DNA of 33,758 bases from JAENVT01 sp031430695 (GTDB lineage: Bacteria > Actinomycetota > Acidimicrobiia > Acidimicrobiales > Ilumatobacteraceae): assembly GCA_031430695.1 (NCBI GenBank), contig JANPBZ010000082.1, positions 1 to 33,758 on the forward strand, read 5' to 3'. Under the pieces are notes generated by a model. That model had not been told where the DNA came from and made no database searches. It saw only the letters and a list, made by a program, of their open reading frames with translations. The translations under genes were made by a program, and so were the position numbers. This document shows, one piece after another, positions 14,928 through 22,611 of the stretch (position 1 is the first letter of the stretch; every line of letters starts with the position of its first letter).

Positions 14928-15834
14928 TGTTGGCGCTCTTGGAGAAGTCGTGGCGTTGCACGATGCGGATGGTGAGCAGTGCAAGCACGAGGGCGAGCCC
15001 GGCGATTGGCAGCACTCGTTGAATGGTCTGCCCGAGTGACTCGGTTGGCGCTGTTTGGAGGATGCCGCCGCTTGCTTGCTTGTATTGCTCGACCACGGAG
15101 TAAGGCCGGAGTTTCGAGATGATCTTGAAGAAGGTTTGCGAGGTGCTCGCCGGGTCGGTGATCGGGTTGAGTGATTGGGTTGGGCGCAGTCCGGAGGTGA
15201 ACTGCGGGATCACGAAGGTGATCACCAACCAGGTCCCCATTGCGGAGAGCAGGGCGATGGATCGCCGGCGGGTCATCAACACGGTGACCATGCCGATCAG
15301 CGCGAAGACCGTCAGGTACAGCCACGACAGCCCGTAGAACAGGATGAGTCTGCCGAGGTCGGTCGCGGCGATGGTCCGGTTGACGATCAGCACTGCGGCG
15401 ACGCTGACAAGCAGGCTGGCGGCGAGCACCACGGCGAGCACGACGGCGGCACTTGCGATCTTGCCGAGCACGTATCTGGTGCGGCTGACCTGGCGGGAGA
15501 ACACCAATCTGCCGGTGCCGTTGGTTTCGTCATCGACGATGCTCAAGTGGCCGACGATCAGGGCAAGGAGGGCGCCGATGAGTGGGATGTAGACGACCAT
15601 GTTCGACAGCAGCGACAGGGTCGGCTTGAGCAGAAACGGGTTCGGCGGTGCCGGCTTGCCCGTTGAGGCGAGCAGCTTGACGGCCTCGTCGTAGACACGG
15701 ACGATGGTTTGGTGGCTGGACCACCCCAGCACCCCGGCGAGGGCGGTCATCGTCAACAGGGTGGCGAGCATCGCGAGGAACACGCGTTGGCGTCGCAGGG
15801 ACAGCACCTGATGCGAGGCGACGGTGGCGATCAC
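14920..15834 (-). CDS. ABC-2 type permease (first subunit)
   Basis: 304 residues from GTG 15834 (VIATVASHQVLSLRRQRVFL). Helices near 22-42, in the MVVYIPLIGALLALIVGHLSIV segment, and in a C-terminal cluster. The coupling segment is DDETNGTGRLVFSRQVSRT. The frame is open far upstream through the ATPase gene; GTG 15834 gives a GTGA overlap with the ATPase stop. Homologous in layout to the next permease, so the transporter is probably a heterodimer. Confidence 0.82.
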   Translation of the reverse strand: MIATVASHQVLSLRRQRVFLAMLATLLTMTALAGVLGWSSHQTIVRVYDEAVKLLASTGKPAPPNPFLLKPTLSLLSNMVVYIPLIGALLALIVGHLSIVDDETNGTGRLVFSRQVSRTRYVLGKIASAAVVLAVVLAASLLVSVAAVLIVNRTIAATDLGRLILFYGLSWLYLTVFALIGMVTVLMTRRRSIALLSAMGTWLVITFVIPQFTSGLRPTQSLNPITDPASTSQTFFKIISKLRPYSVVEQYKQASGGILQTAPTESLGQTIQRVLPIAGLALVLALLTIRIVQRHDFSKSANSE

Positions 15835-16565
15835 GTCGTCGCGCCTTCCATGCGGACGTAGATGTCCTCGAGTGAGGTTTCGTTGGGGAAGCGACGGGTG
15901 GTCTCCTCGATCGAGTCCTTGTAGATCAGTTCGCCGTGGTTGAGGACCCCGATGGTGGTGCAGACCTTGGCGACCTCGCCGAGGAGGTGGGTGTTCATGA
16001 ACACCGTCATCCCGAGGTCGCCGTTGAGACGCAGGATGGTGTCGCGCAGTTGGCGAACACCGAGTGGATCGAGCCCCGCTGTTGGTTCGTCGAGGAACAG
16101 GACTCGTGGGCGGTGGACGATCGCTTGGGCGATACCGATGCGTTGGCGCATCCCGGTGGAGAAGGTACCGACTCGCTTGTTGGCGAGGTCGGCGCAGTCG
16201 AGGTAGTCGAGAGTTTCGGTGACGGCCTTGCGTGGCTCGTTGACTCCGGAGAGCTTTGCGAAGAACTCGAGGTTCTCGGCTGCGGTCATGTGGCCGTACA
16301 TGCGCACCTCGGCTGGCAGGTAGCCGATGCAACGAGTGACGTCGCGCCGTTCGGTGACGACGTCGTACCCGCACACCTTGGCCGTGCCCGACGTCGGTTC
16401 GATCAGCGTGGTGAGGATGTTGATCGCCGTGGTCTTGCCGGCGCCGTTGTGACCGAGGAACCCGAAGATCTCACCGGCCTCGATCGTCAGATCGATGTCA
16501 CGCAACACCAGGTCGGTGTCGTAGCGGTGACTCAACCCCCGCAGTTCGATGACTGGACTGTTCAC
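15831..16565 (-). CDS. ABC transporter ATP-binding protein
   Basis: 244 residues with Walker A GHNGAGKTT, Q-loop region CIGYLPAEVRMYGHMTA, signature FSTGMRQR, Walker B RVLFLDEPTAGLD and switch His in NTHLL. It belongs to the CcmA/NatA-like exporter type. GTG start at 16565 with AGGAGG 6-7 bases upstream. First gene of the ABC-permease-permease-lipoprotein operon, 145 bases after the TCS1 kinase, same strand. Confidence 0.93.
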   Translation of the reverse strand: MNSPVIELRGLSHRYDTDLVLRDIDLTIEAGEIFGFLGHNGAGKTTAINILTTLIEPTSGTAKVCGYDVVTERRDVTRCIGYLPAEVRMYGHMTAAENLEFFAKLSGVNEPRKAVTETLDYLDCADLANKRVGTFSTGMRQRIGIAQAIVHRPRVLFLDEPTAGLDPLGVRQLRDTILRLNGDLGMTVFMNTHLLGEVAKVCTTIGVLNHGELIYKDSIEETTRRFPNETSLEDIYVRMEGATT

Positions 16566-16617
16566 AGTTCCTCCTGCACGTCGGTTCTCATGACGTTCAA
16601 GGTAAGGAAGGGCTCGC

Positions 16618-16636
16618 CAGCGCCCGGGCGGCGCTG
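16618..16636 (-). terminator. 7-bp GC hairpin after TCS1 kinase
   Basis: CAGCGCC and GGCGCTG flank CGGGC, about 75 bases downstream of the kinase stop and 53 bases before the ABC ATPase start. There is no T-tract. It may separate the two transcripts. The 16566-16710 gap also holds the ATPase ribosome-binding site and TTCAAGGT (16598-16605), which resembles one half-site of the operator at 18783-18834. Confidence 0.35.
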
Positions 16637-16710
16637 TGCCAGAGGACAGCCAGAACTTCGATCTTCACTATCGACGAGGGTTCGGCGGCGGGGTCCGCGG
16701 CACCTTGGGT

Positions 16711-18093
16711 CTAGCGAGGCGGAACAGAGGGTGGGATCGCGAACTCAACGACGATTGTCGTGCCGTGTGGCTCGACGCCGTCGATTCGGATGTTTCCGTG
16801 GTGGCGGACGACGATGTCGTGGACGATGGCGAGCCCGAGGCCGGTGCCCCCGCTGTCGCGGGTTCTGGCGTCATCGAGGCGGACGAATCGTTCGAACACA
16901 CGTTGCCTGTCCTCAGGGGCGATGCCCGGTCCGTCGTCGCTCACTTTCAAGGTGACCGTCCGACCTTGCGAAGTGAGCTCGACGGACAGGTTGGTCGTGG
17001 TGTGCTGCTCGGCGTTGTGGACGAGGTTGCGGAGCATCCTCCGCAGTTGTGCCTCGTCACCTTGCATTTTCACCGTGCCGTCGATGCCGTGGGTGGTGAT
17101 GGTGAGGTCAGGTCGACGCACATCCGAGATGGCGTCACGAATGAGAGCGGCTATGTCGACTGCCTGTTGTGGTCGGGGTGTCGAGGCGTCGAGTCGGGCG
17201 AGCACCAGGAGGTCTTCGGTGAGGAGTTGGAGTCGTTCGACGTCGCTGAGGGTGTCACGGGCGACGTTGAGCCAGTCGGTGCGTTCGGGGTGGGTGACGG
17301 AGATCTCGAGATCGGCGCGCAGTGCAGCGAGCGGGCCGCGAAGTTCGTGACTGGCGTCGGCGACAAAGCGTCGTTGTCGCTCGACGGAGGTGTCGAGACG
17401 GCCGAGGGTGTCGTTGACGGTCAGGGCAAGTTGGCCGATCTCATCCCGTGCTGGGGGAACGTCGACTCGACGGTGGAGGTCGCTGGCGGTGATGTCGGCC
17501 ATCGTGCGCGTGATGCTGCGCACGGGGCGCAGTGTCCGCCCGACACCCCACCAGGTCACCGCGGCGACGATGATTGCCAGCAGTGGCAGACCGATCGCGA
17601 GAACGCTCGTGATCGCGGCGGTGGTGTCGTCTGCGCCCTCCAGGCTTTCGCCCGCGTACACGGTGACGATTCCGCTGCCCGTATTAGCGTTGAGCGCGAT
17701 GACTCTCATCGCGTCGGCGTGATCGAGCGGTAGCACAACGATGGTCAGCTTCAACGGGGCGGTGTCCACGGGGCGTGCGGTGGCGATTGGTTGTTCGCCG
17801 TTGATGTTCTCTGTGGAGGCAATGACGGTGCCGGATTGTTCGACCACCTGCACGAACGCCGATTCCTCGCCGGGTAGTGCAAGGTTGCTGGGCAGTGATC
17901 CGGCCTCCGCGAGCGCGGCGACGTCTCGGGCGCGCAGTGTTGCTGCGGTGGTTGCGGCAGTGTCGAGTCGATTACGGAGCAGTCCCACCAGCAGTAATGC
18001 AGCGATTGCGAGTGCAACGCCGACGGTGACGGCCGAGACGGCTGCGACACGAAGGCGAAGTCCGGCGCGCCGCCGGAGCGCGTCAGCGGCCAC
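16711..18093 (-). CDS. Sensor histidine kinase (TCS1)
   Basis: About 460 residues. Order: N-terminal transmembrane helix (VAAVSAVTVGVALAIAALLL), an extracytoplasmic domain of about 120 residues, a second helix (SVLAIGLPLLAIIVAAVTWW), HAMP (LRPVRSITRTMADIT), HisKA with FVADASHELRGPLAALR, then HATPase_c with NLVHNAEQH (N box), DDGPGI (G1), VFERFVR (F box) and GGTGLGLAIV (G2). All catalytic boxes are intact. GTG 18093 gives an 11-base overlap with the regulator gene and is preferred; GTG 18120 would add 9 residues. Partner of the regulator at 18083. Confidence 0.9.
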   Translation of the reverse strand: MAADALRRRAGLRLRVAAVSAVTVGVALAIAALLLVGLLRNRLDTAATTAATLRARDVAALAEAGSLPSNLALPGEESAFVQVVEQSGTVIASTENINGEQPIATARPVDTAPLKLTIVVLPLDHADAMRVIALNANTGSGIVTVYAGESLEGADDTTAAITSVLAIGLPLLAIIVAAVTWWGVGRTLRPVRSITRTMADITASDLHRRVDVPPARDEIGQLALTVNDTLGRLDTSVERQRRFVADASHELRGPLAALRADLEISVTHPERTDWLNVARDTLSDVERLQLLTEDLLVLARLDASTPRPQQAVDIAALIRDAISDVRRPDLTITTHGIDGTVKMQGDEAQLRRMLRNLVHNAEQHTTTNLSVELTSQGRTVTLKVSDDGPGIAPEDRQRVFERFVRLDDARTRDSGGTGLGLAIVHDIVVRHHGNIRIDGVEPHGTTIVVEFAIPPSVPPR

Positions 18094-18766
18094 TGGGTAT
18101 GAGGCGGTATCCGGCGCCACGGACAGTTCGTAGGCTTTCGGTGCGGAACGGCTTGTCGATCTTGCGTCGGATGTTCGACATGTGCACTTCGATCACGTTC
18201 GGGTCGCCGTCGTAGGCGAAGTCCCAGGCGTGTTCAATGAGATCGGCCTTGGAGACGACCTCACCGTTACGGCGTGCGAGGAACTCGACGATCGAGAATT
18301 CCTTCGCAGTCAATTGAATCGTGGTGCCAGCGCGACTGCAGGTGCGAACAGCAGGATCAATGACCAGATCGCCGATTGTGATTCGTGCTGGTCGCTCAGC
18401 AGCGCCACGTCGCAGCAACGCACGGAGGTGTGCAACGAGCACCACGTACGAGAACGGCTTGGTGAGGTAGTCATCAGCTCCGGTGTCGAGTGCTTCGGCC
18501 TCGTCGAGCTCGCCATCCTTCGCGGTGAGCATCAGGATCGGTGTCCAGTTGCCTGCTTCTCGCAATCGTGCGCACACCTGGAACCCATTGACCTTTGGCA
18601 ACATGATGTCGAGCACGATCGCGTCGTAGGGGTTCTCCGACGCCAACCACAGGCCCTGCTCACCGTCGAGGGCATTGTCGACCGCAAAACCTTCAGCTTC
18701 CAATCCGCGACGCAGCGTCGCCGCCAACCTCTTGTCGTCTTCGACCACCAGGATCCTCATGGTCAC
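18083..18766 (-). CDS. OmpR-family response regulator (TCS1)
   Basis: 227 residues: a receiver domain with ILVVEDDKRLA, phospho-acceptor Asp in AIVLDIMLPKVNG, and KPFSY; then a winged-helix domain (LTAKEFSIVEFLARRNGEVV, NVIEVHMSNIRRKI, VRGAGYRL). Divergent from the first acidic secreted protein, with a five-site operator in the shared gap, so it is a prime candidate to regulate both itself and that gene. Confidence 0.92.
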   Translation of the reverse strand: MTMRILVVEDDKRLAATLRRGLEAEGFAVDNALDGEQGLWLASENPYDAIVLDIMLPKVNGFQVCARLREAGNWTPILMLTAKDGELDEAEALDTGADDYLTKPFSYVVLVAHLRALLRRGAAERPARITIGDLVIDPAVRTCSRAGTTIQLTAKEFSIVEFLARRNGEVVSKADLIEHAWDFAYDGDPNVIEVHMSNIRRKIDKPFRTESLRTVRGAGYRLIPSGR

Positions 18767-18782
18767 AGCGTGGCAGACGAAT

Positions 18783-18834
18783 CCTGAAGTGCGCCTGAAG
18801 CTGAGCTTCGGGTCGCTTCGGGTCCGCTCAAGGT
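18783..18834 (+). promoter_or_regulatory. Five-half-site operator A upstream of acidic protein 1
   Basis: Sites in order: CCTGAAG (18783-18789), CCTGAAG (18794-18800), CTTCGGGT (18806-18813), CTTCGGGT (18816-18823) and CTCAAGGT (18827-18834), with start-to-start steps of 10-12 bases, close to one helical turn. The first two are near reverse complements of the others. The same arrangement occurs at 19494-19545. Helical-turn-spaced direct repeats are typical of OmpR-family binding. It ends 64 bases before the acidic-protein ATG and lies divergently upstream of the TCS1 regulator. Confidence 0.75.
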
Positions 18835-18898
18835 CAGCCGGCGCATCGTGTCGACATCGGAACGGAACCTCCGCCCCGACAACACGAAAGGACCCCCC

Positions 18899-19357
18899 AT
18901 GACATCCCGACTCAAGAAGGCCACCTACACGACCGTCCTCGGTCTTGGCCTGTTCGCCGGTGCCGCCGGCATCGCCGCCGCAGCCAGCGGCAGCACCACC
19001 CCCACGCCGGTGCCGCCGGCGGTCGAGACCCCGGCCACACCGACCGGAGATGCTGCTGGCACCCCTGCAGCGAACGAGGCCAACGAGGCTCCCGAGGCCA
19101 ACGAGGCGCCGGAAGCGCCCGGTGACAACGGGGTCGATTGTGAGAATGGCATCGACACCGCCACCGGCGCCGAGTGCGACGGCGGCCCGGCAGCGGCACA
19201 GGCTGATGAGGCCACCGAAGCCCCCGAGGCAGCTGAGGAGTCTGAGGCATCCGAGTCAGACGAGGCTGATGGCGTCGACGATCAGAACGAGGGCGAGGAG
19301 ACCGGCAACAACGGTGACGGCGTGGCCGACGCCGACGAGGCCACCGAAGCCCCGTGA
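18899..19357 (+). CDS. Secreted acidic protein 1 with Cys-x11-Cys motif
   Basis: 152 residues. Signal peptide: basic TSRLKK, hydrophobic TTVLGLGLFAGAAGIAAAA. The mature part is Pro/Thr-rich, then Glu/Asp/Ala-rich (EANEAPEANEAPEAP), with one copy of VDCENGIDTATGAECDGG (two Cys 12 apart) near residues 80-97, and an acidic tail rich in EADGVDDQNEG. It has no recognised domain. It is paralogous to the protein at 19615 in the signal peptide and Cys motif. The ATG is 18899, after GAAAGGACC; the in-frame extension to 18848 is not needed. Operator A and a strong terminator flank it, so it is a single-gene transcript. Possible role: cation binding or periplasmic/extracellular sensor ligand; unknown. 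Confidence 0.8.
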   Translation: MTSRLKKATYTTVLGLGLFAGAAGIAAAASGSTTPTPVPPAVETPATPTGDAAGTPAANEANEAPEANEAPEAPGDNGVDCENGIDTATGAECDGGPAAAQADEATEAPEAAEESEASESDEADGVDDQNEGEETGNNGDGVADADEATEAP

Positions 19358-19414
19358 GTTGACCGCTCCGAGCACGAACGGCTGAGTTCGCCTCCGCCTC
19401 GTGAATGAGCGACC

Positions 19415-19446
19415 GAAGGGGAGGACCACACCCGGTCCTCCCCTTC
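19415..19446 (+). terminator. Rho-independent-type terminator after acidic protein 1
   Basis: GAAGGGGAGGACC (19415-19427) pairs with GGTCCTCCCCTTC (19434-19446) over a 6-base loop, a 13-bp perfect stem followed by only TT. It lies 57 bases after the stop codon. Confidence 0.75.
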
Positions 19447-19493
19447 TTCGCGCCGCACGAGCAACTGACGCTTGGTCTCGGGTGCAGGCCGGA

Positions 19494-19545
19494 CCCGAAG
19501 ACAGCCTGAAGTAGCTCTTCAGGTTGCTTCGGGTGAACTCAAGGT
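19494..19545 (+). promoter_or_regulatory. Five-half-site operator B upstream of acidic protein 2
   Basis: Sites: CCCGAAG (19494-19500), CCTGAAG (19505-19511), CTTCAGGT (19517-19524), CTTCGGGT (19527-19534) and CTCAAGGT (19538-19545). Spacing is identical to operator A at every step, giving a 52-base element in both. It ends 69 bases before the ATG of the second acidic protein. Confidence 0.75.
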
Positions 19546-19614
19546 TCGAGAGCGCAAGGTGGCACGCGCGCGACGGCATTCTCCGTCTCGCTCACCCCGA
19601 AAGGACTCCTCCGT

Positions 19615-20136
19615 ATGGCATCCCGATTGAAGAAGGTCAGCTACACAACCGTTGTCGGCCTTGGCCTGTTCGCTGGCGCCGCCGGGATTGCGGCTGCATC
19701 CAGCGGCGGCAGCATTCCCACACCGTCCCCGACACGTGTCGTCGAGACAGAGTCGACGGAGCCTTCCGACGAGGTCGGCGTGGACTGCGTCGACGGAATC
19801 GATGCCGCAACCGGCGCCGAGTGCGACGGTGGCCCTGCTGCTGCACGAGCAGACGAGGCGACAGAGGCCCCCGAGTCCGCTGACGAACCTGACGAGGTCG
19901 ATGGCGTGGATGAAGCTGACGAGGTCGATGGCGTCGATGAGGCTGACGAGGTCGATGGCGTCGATGAGGCTGACGAGGTCGATGGCGTCGATGAGGCTGA
20001 CGAGGCTGACGAGGGCGATGGGGTCGAGTGTGAGGACGGCATTGATGCTGCAACCGGCGCTGAGTGCGACGGTGGACCGGCCGCCAACCAGGACAACGAT
20101 CCCAACGAGCCAGCCGGTGTCGAGGAAGATGACTGA
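19615..20136 (+). CDS. Secreted acidic protein 2 with DEVDGVDEA repeats
   Basis: 173 residues. The signal peptide (ASRLKKVSYTTVVGLGLFA then GAAGIAAASSG) is nearly the same as in acidic protein 1. The mature part has the Cys motif twice (VDCVDGIDAATGAECDGG and VECEDGIDAATGAECDGG), separated by a stretch of four DEVDGVDEA units. Over a third of the mature residues are Asp or Glu, and no Lys is visible after the signal peptide, so it is very acidic. No known domain; a calcium or other divalent metal binding function is plausible. Ribosome-binding site AAAGGA is followed by ATG 19615. Bordered by operator B and the 20156-20194 terminator. Confidence 0.8.
   Translation: MASRLKKVSYTTVVGLGLFAGAAGIAAASSGGSIPTPSPTRVVETESTEPSDEVGVDCVDGIDAATGAECDGGPAAARADEATEAPESADEPDEVDGVDEADEVDGVDEADEVDGVDEADEVDGVDEADEADEGDGVECEDGIDAATGAECDGGPAANQDNDPNEPAGVEEDD
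19894..20001 (+). repeat. 27-bp coding tandem repeat, four copies
   Basis: Units at 19894-19920, 19921-19947, 19948-19974 and 19975-20001. Units two to four are identical; unit one differs at two bases (GTGGATGAA for GTCGATGAG). Each encodes DEVDGVDEA in phase. A partial 9-base unit follows. The near identity implies recent expansion, so copy number may vary between strains. Confidence 0.95.
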
Positions 20137-20155
20137 GTTCGCCTGACCTGCTCCT

Positions 20156-20194
20156 GCGCTGAGGGGAGGACCGTTGTGGTTCTCTCCTCAGCGC
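20156..20194. terminator. Bidirectional hairpin between acidic protein 2 and TCS2 kinase
   Basis: GCGCTGAGG...GGACC pairs with GGTTC...CCTCAGCGC, an imperfect stem of about 16 bp (20156-20172 with 20178-20194) around GTTGT. It covers the stop codon of the TCS2 kinase (20188-20190) and lies 20 bases after the acidic-protein stop, so the two convergent genes share it. Confidence 0.65.
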
Positions 20195-21510
20195 GCTTCG
20201 ACGGTTTCGCCCTGTGCTGGAACGGTTCGTTGGAGGACGATGTCGATGCGAGGGCTGGGTCCACTGTGCGCGATCGTCAGCCGTCCGGGCATTGCTTCGA
20301 TGAGCCGGTGGGCGAGCGGCAGGCCGAGCCCGTGAAGCGAACCGGGAGTGTGCGAGGTGCCGAGGTCGTCGGGCGGTTCGATACCGCTGGCGAATCCGTG
20401 TCCGTTGTCAGAAATGGTGACGGTGACGGCGTCGTCGGTGATGTGGTGGTTGATGCACACCTCGCCGGCACCGTGGTGGAGCGCGTTGTCGAGCAGCACG
20501 TCGATTGCGTGTCGCAGCATCGAAGCGTTTCCCTTGACGGTCGGCGTGTAGCGAGAGGGGGCGATGGTGAGGACACGGTCAGCTCCAGTAAACCGGCGCT
20601 GCCAAGTGGATTCGACATCGGCCAAGACGTCCGCGAGCGTGACGGGCGAGGTGGTGATGTTCGATGTTCGCGCAATGGTGAGCAGCTCGGTGATCGTCCG
20701 TTCGAGCCGGTCGATGTCACTGATCGCCTCGTGAAGGACGACGGTCGGGTCAGGCCGCGGGAACTCGAGTTCGGTTTCGATCGCGGCGCGGAGCCCGGCG
20801 AGGGGCGTACGCAGTTGGTGTGATGCGTCGGCGCTGAAGGCACGTTCTCTCGTGACGAGGTCATCGAGTCTGAACGCGGTAGCGGTCATCGCCTGTGCCG
20901 CCTCGTCCAGCTCGGGTACGCGGCTGCGAGGTACATCGATCGTGAAGTCTCCGTCGCCGAGCTGCACGGCCGCATCCCGGAGCAATCGCACCGGCCGTGC
21001 CAGCCGGCCGGCGAGGATCCATCCGATCACTGCGCCAATGAAGATGACTCCTGTCGCAAGACCAGCGAGCAGCAGGAGTATCTGGCGCGTGCGCGCATCG
21101 CTGGCTGCCGTCGACTGCTCGGCGCGGATGACCCCGATGACGCGTTCATCAGCCGCGACCGGGACAGCGACGACCCTCGCTCCAGGAATCTCGACATCGA
21201 CCACTTGGTTGCCGAGCGCGCTGGTTGTCGCTGCGTCCGCTCGGGTCGGACCTTTACCAGTGATAAGTGTTCCATCGACGCCGTAGAGCGCAAGCGCGAT
21301 TCCGTCGTCGTTCGTCGGTAGCTCAACTGGATCGTTGCCCGTTGCGAAGTCTGCCGGCACTTCGCGCGAAGCGAGCACTGCTTGGCGTTCCACCCGGAGC
21401 GTGGCGTCATCGTCCACGAACCGTTCGACGACGATCGCGAGTGGCACACCGAATAGCACGATTGCGATCGCTGTGACGGACAGGATTGCGGCGAGGACGC
21501 GGCGTCTCAT
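20188..21510 (-). CDS. Sensor histidine kinase (TCS2)
   Basis: 440 residues from ATG 21510 (MRRRVLAAILSVTAIAIVLFG). N-terminal helix, extracytoplasmic domain of about 120 residues with DGTLITGKGP, second helix (LAGLATGVIFIGAVIGWILAG), HAMP (ARPVRLLRDAAVQLGDGDF), HisKA (FSADASHQLRTPLAGLR), and HATPase with LLDNALHHG, DNGHGFASG and HGLGLPLAHRL. Intact catalytic boxes. The frame is open upstream, but ATG 21510 overlaps the regulator stop by 4 bases. Its architecture and H-box match the TCS3 kinase closely, so TCS2 and TCS3 are likely paralogues. Confidence 0.92.
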   Translation of the reverse strand: MRRRVLAAILSVTAIAIVLFGVPLAIVVERFVDDDATLRVERQAVLASREVPADFATGNDPVELPTNDDGIALALYGVDGTLITGKGPTRADAATTSALGNQVVDVEIPGARVVAVPVAADERVIGVIRAEQSTAASDARTRQILLLLAGLATGVIFIGAVIGWILAGRLARPVRLLRDAAVQLGDGDFTIDVPRSRVPELDEAAQAMTATAFRLDDLVTRERAFSADASHQLRTPLAGLRAAIETELEFPRPDPTVVLHEAISDIDRLERTITELLTIARTSNITTSPVTLADVLADVESTWQRRFTGADRVLTIAPSRYTPTVKGNASMLRHAIDVLLDNALHHGAGEVCINHHITDDAVTVTISDNGHGFASGIEPPDDLGTSHTPGSLHGLGLPLAHRLIEAMPGRLTIAHSGPSPRIDIVLQRTVPAQGETVEAR

Positions 21511-22187
21511 GACAGCTCGAACCGGTACCCGACACCGCGCAGCGTCGTGATCCGACTCTCTGCTTCTCCGGCGTCGAGCTTGCGGCGCAGCGCAGCAATG
21601 TGAAAGTCGAGGGTCTTTGTCGAGCCAAACCAATGCTCATCCCAGACGTCGCTCATCAACGTCTCGCGGGACACCGCGTTGCCGGCGTCGGCGACCAGGC
21701 GGGCCAGCAAGTCGAACTCTTTCGCGCGGAGTTGGAGTTCGTTCTGGTGGAGCCAGGCCCGTCGCGCGAGGACGTCGACAACCAGATCCCCTGAGGTCGA
21801 ACGTGACTGGGCCCGTGGTTCGGTTCGTCGGAGCTGGGCGCGGATCCGCGCCAGGAGCTCGGCGAGCTTGAAGGGCTTGGTGATGTAGTCGATCGCTCCG
21901 GCATCGAGGCCGACGACCACATCGAGTTCCTCATCGCGGGCGGTGAGCATGACGATGTCGATGGTCGCGTCGCCGTGATGGATCTGGCGGCACACGTCGA
22001 GTCCGTCGAGATCGGGCAGCCCCAGGTCGAGTAGGACGAGATCGGGACGTGCCGCCGCAACGCTGACGAGCGCGCCTCGGCCGGTCTGTTCCCAGTGTGC
22101 GTCGTAGCCATTGCCGACGAGTGCGCGCAGCAGCGTGGACCCGATTCGCTCGTCGTCTTCGACGATCAGGATCCGTTCAGCTGTCAC
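21507..22187 (-). CDS. OmpR-family response regulator (TCS2)
   Basis: 226 residues. Receiver: ILIVEDDERIG, Asp in LVLLDLGLPDLDGLD, VMLTARDEELD, KPFKLAEL. Winged helix: LRAKEFDLLARLVADAGNAV, HWFGSTKTLDFHIAALRRKL, LRGVGYRFEL. GTG start at 22187. A TACTGT hexamer (plus-strand 22196-22201) lies 8 bases before the start, so the mRNA could be leaderless. Divergent from the uppP region. Confidence 0.92.
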   Translation of the reverse strand: MTAERILIVEDDERIGSTLLRALVGNGYDAHWEQTGRGALVSVAAARPDLVLLDLGLPDLDGLDVCRQIHHGDATIDIVMLTARDEELDVVVGLDAGAIDYITKPFKLAELLARIRAQLRRTEPRAQSRSTSGDLVVDVLARRAWLHQNELQLRAKEFDLLARLVADAGNAVSRETLMSDVWDEHWFGSTKTLDFHIAALRRKLDAGEAESRITTLRGVGYRFELS

Positions 22188-22195
22188 GGGTGTAA

Positions 22196-22201
22196 CAGTA
22201 C
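22196..22201 (-). promoter_or_regulatory. Possible -10 (TACTGT) of TCS2 operon, leaderless start
   Basis: TACTGT on the minus strand ends 8 bases before GTG 22187 and fits the TAnnnT form seen in actinobacterial -10 elements. No good -35 is visible. No ribosome-binding site stands before the GTG, which agrees with a leaderless transcript. Confidence 0.4.
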
Positions 22202-22363
22202 GGCGGGTTGACCAACGCCGAAGTGCCTCCGGTCAGTTCTGGCCGTCCGCTCACCTTCAGCATGGTCTGCGCTGGCTCAGACGTTCTTACTGTCGACGCG
22301 TGGACACTCAACGCGCCCGAAGTCGGAGCCGCTCCGCTGAACGGGCGGCGTGCGACACGTCGC

Positions 22364-22418
22364 TTTACCGACAGTTGAACCTCGACGCCATGTCTGATGA
22401 CCGACCGATTCGTACCGT
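22364..22418 (+). promoter_or_regulatory. 55-bp shared promoter element, copy 1 (upstream of uppP)
   Basis: Conserved blocks: TTTACC (22364-22369), GTTGAACC (22374-22381), GATGACC (22396-22402) and CCGATTCGTACCGT (22405-22418). All blocks recur at the same spacing at 23555-23609. TTTACC and TTGAACC are one helical turn apart, as for OmpR-type half-sites; TACCGT fits an actinobacterial -10, and the -35 region is not conserved, suggesting activator dependence. Confidence 0.72.
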
Positions 22419-22446
22419 GCAACCATGATCGACTGGTACTGCGTGC

Positions 22447-22611
22447 GTGGTGTTCGTCGCCGCGGCCACCGGCTACATGGCATGGTCACGTTCAACCTGT
22501 TCACCCACCAGCCGAGCTCGTCGGACACAACTGCTTCCGGACATGACTCGTCCTGCGGTCCGATACCTCGACACAGATTGGCGTGACTTCATCATGGTGA
22601 CCTCCCGATGA
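22447..22611 (+). CDS. Possible small membrane protein coupled to uppP
   Basis: 54 codons from GTG 22447: VVFVAAATGYMAWSRST, then a hydrophilic region with VRYLDTDWRDFIMVTSR. The stop overlaps the uppP ATG by 4 bases (ATGA), the usual coupling in this region. The N-terminus reads as one short membrane helix. An ATG at 22425 (MIDWYCVR), 6 bases after the putative -10 of the shared promoter, is in another frame and would join this ORF if one base were removed. The gene may be a small leader protein with a frameshift, or not a gene at all. Confidence 0.35.
   Translation: MVFVAAATGYMAWSRSTCSPTSRARRTQLLPDMTRPAVRYLDTDWRDFIMVTSR

Noticed and set aside
19894..20010. CRISPR-like array from the regularly spaced 27-bp units
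   Set aside because: Units are contiguous without spacers and encode an in-frame peptide repeat in a signal-peptide protein.
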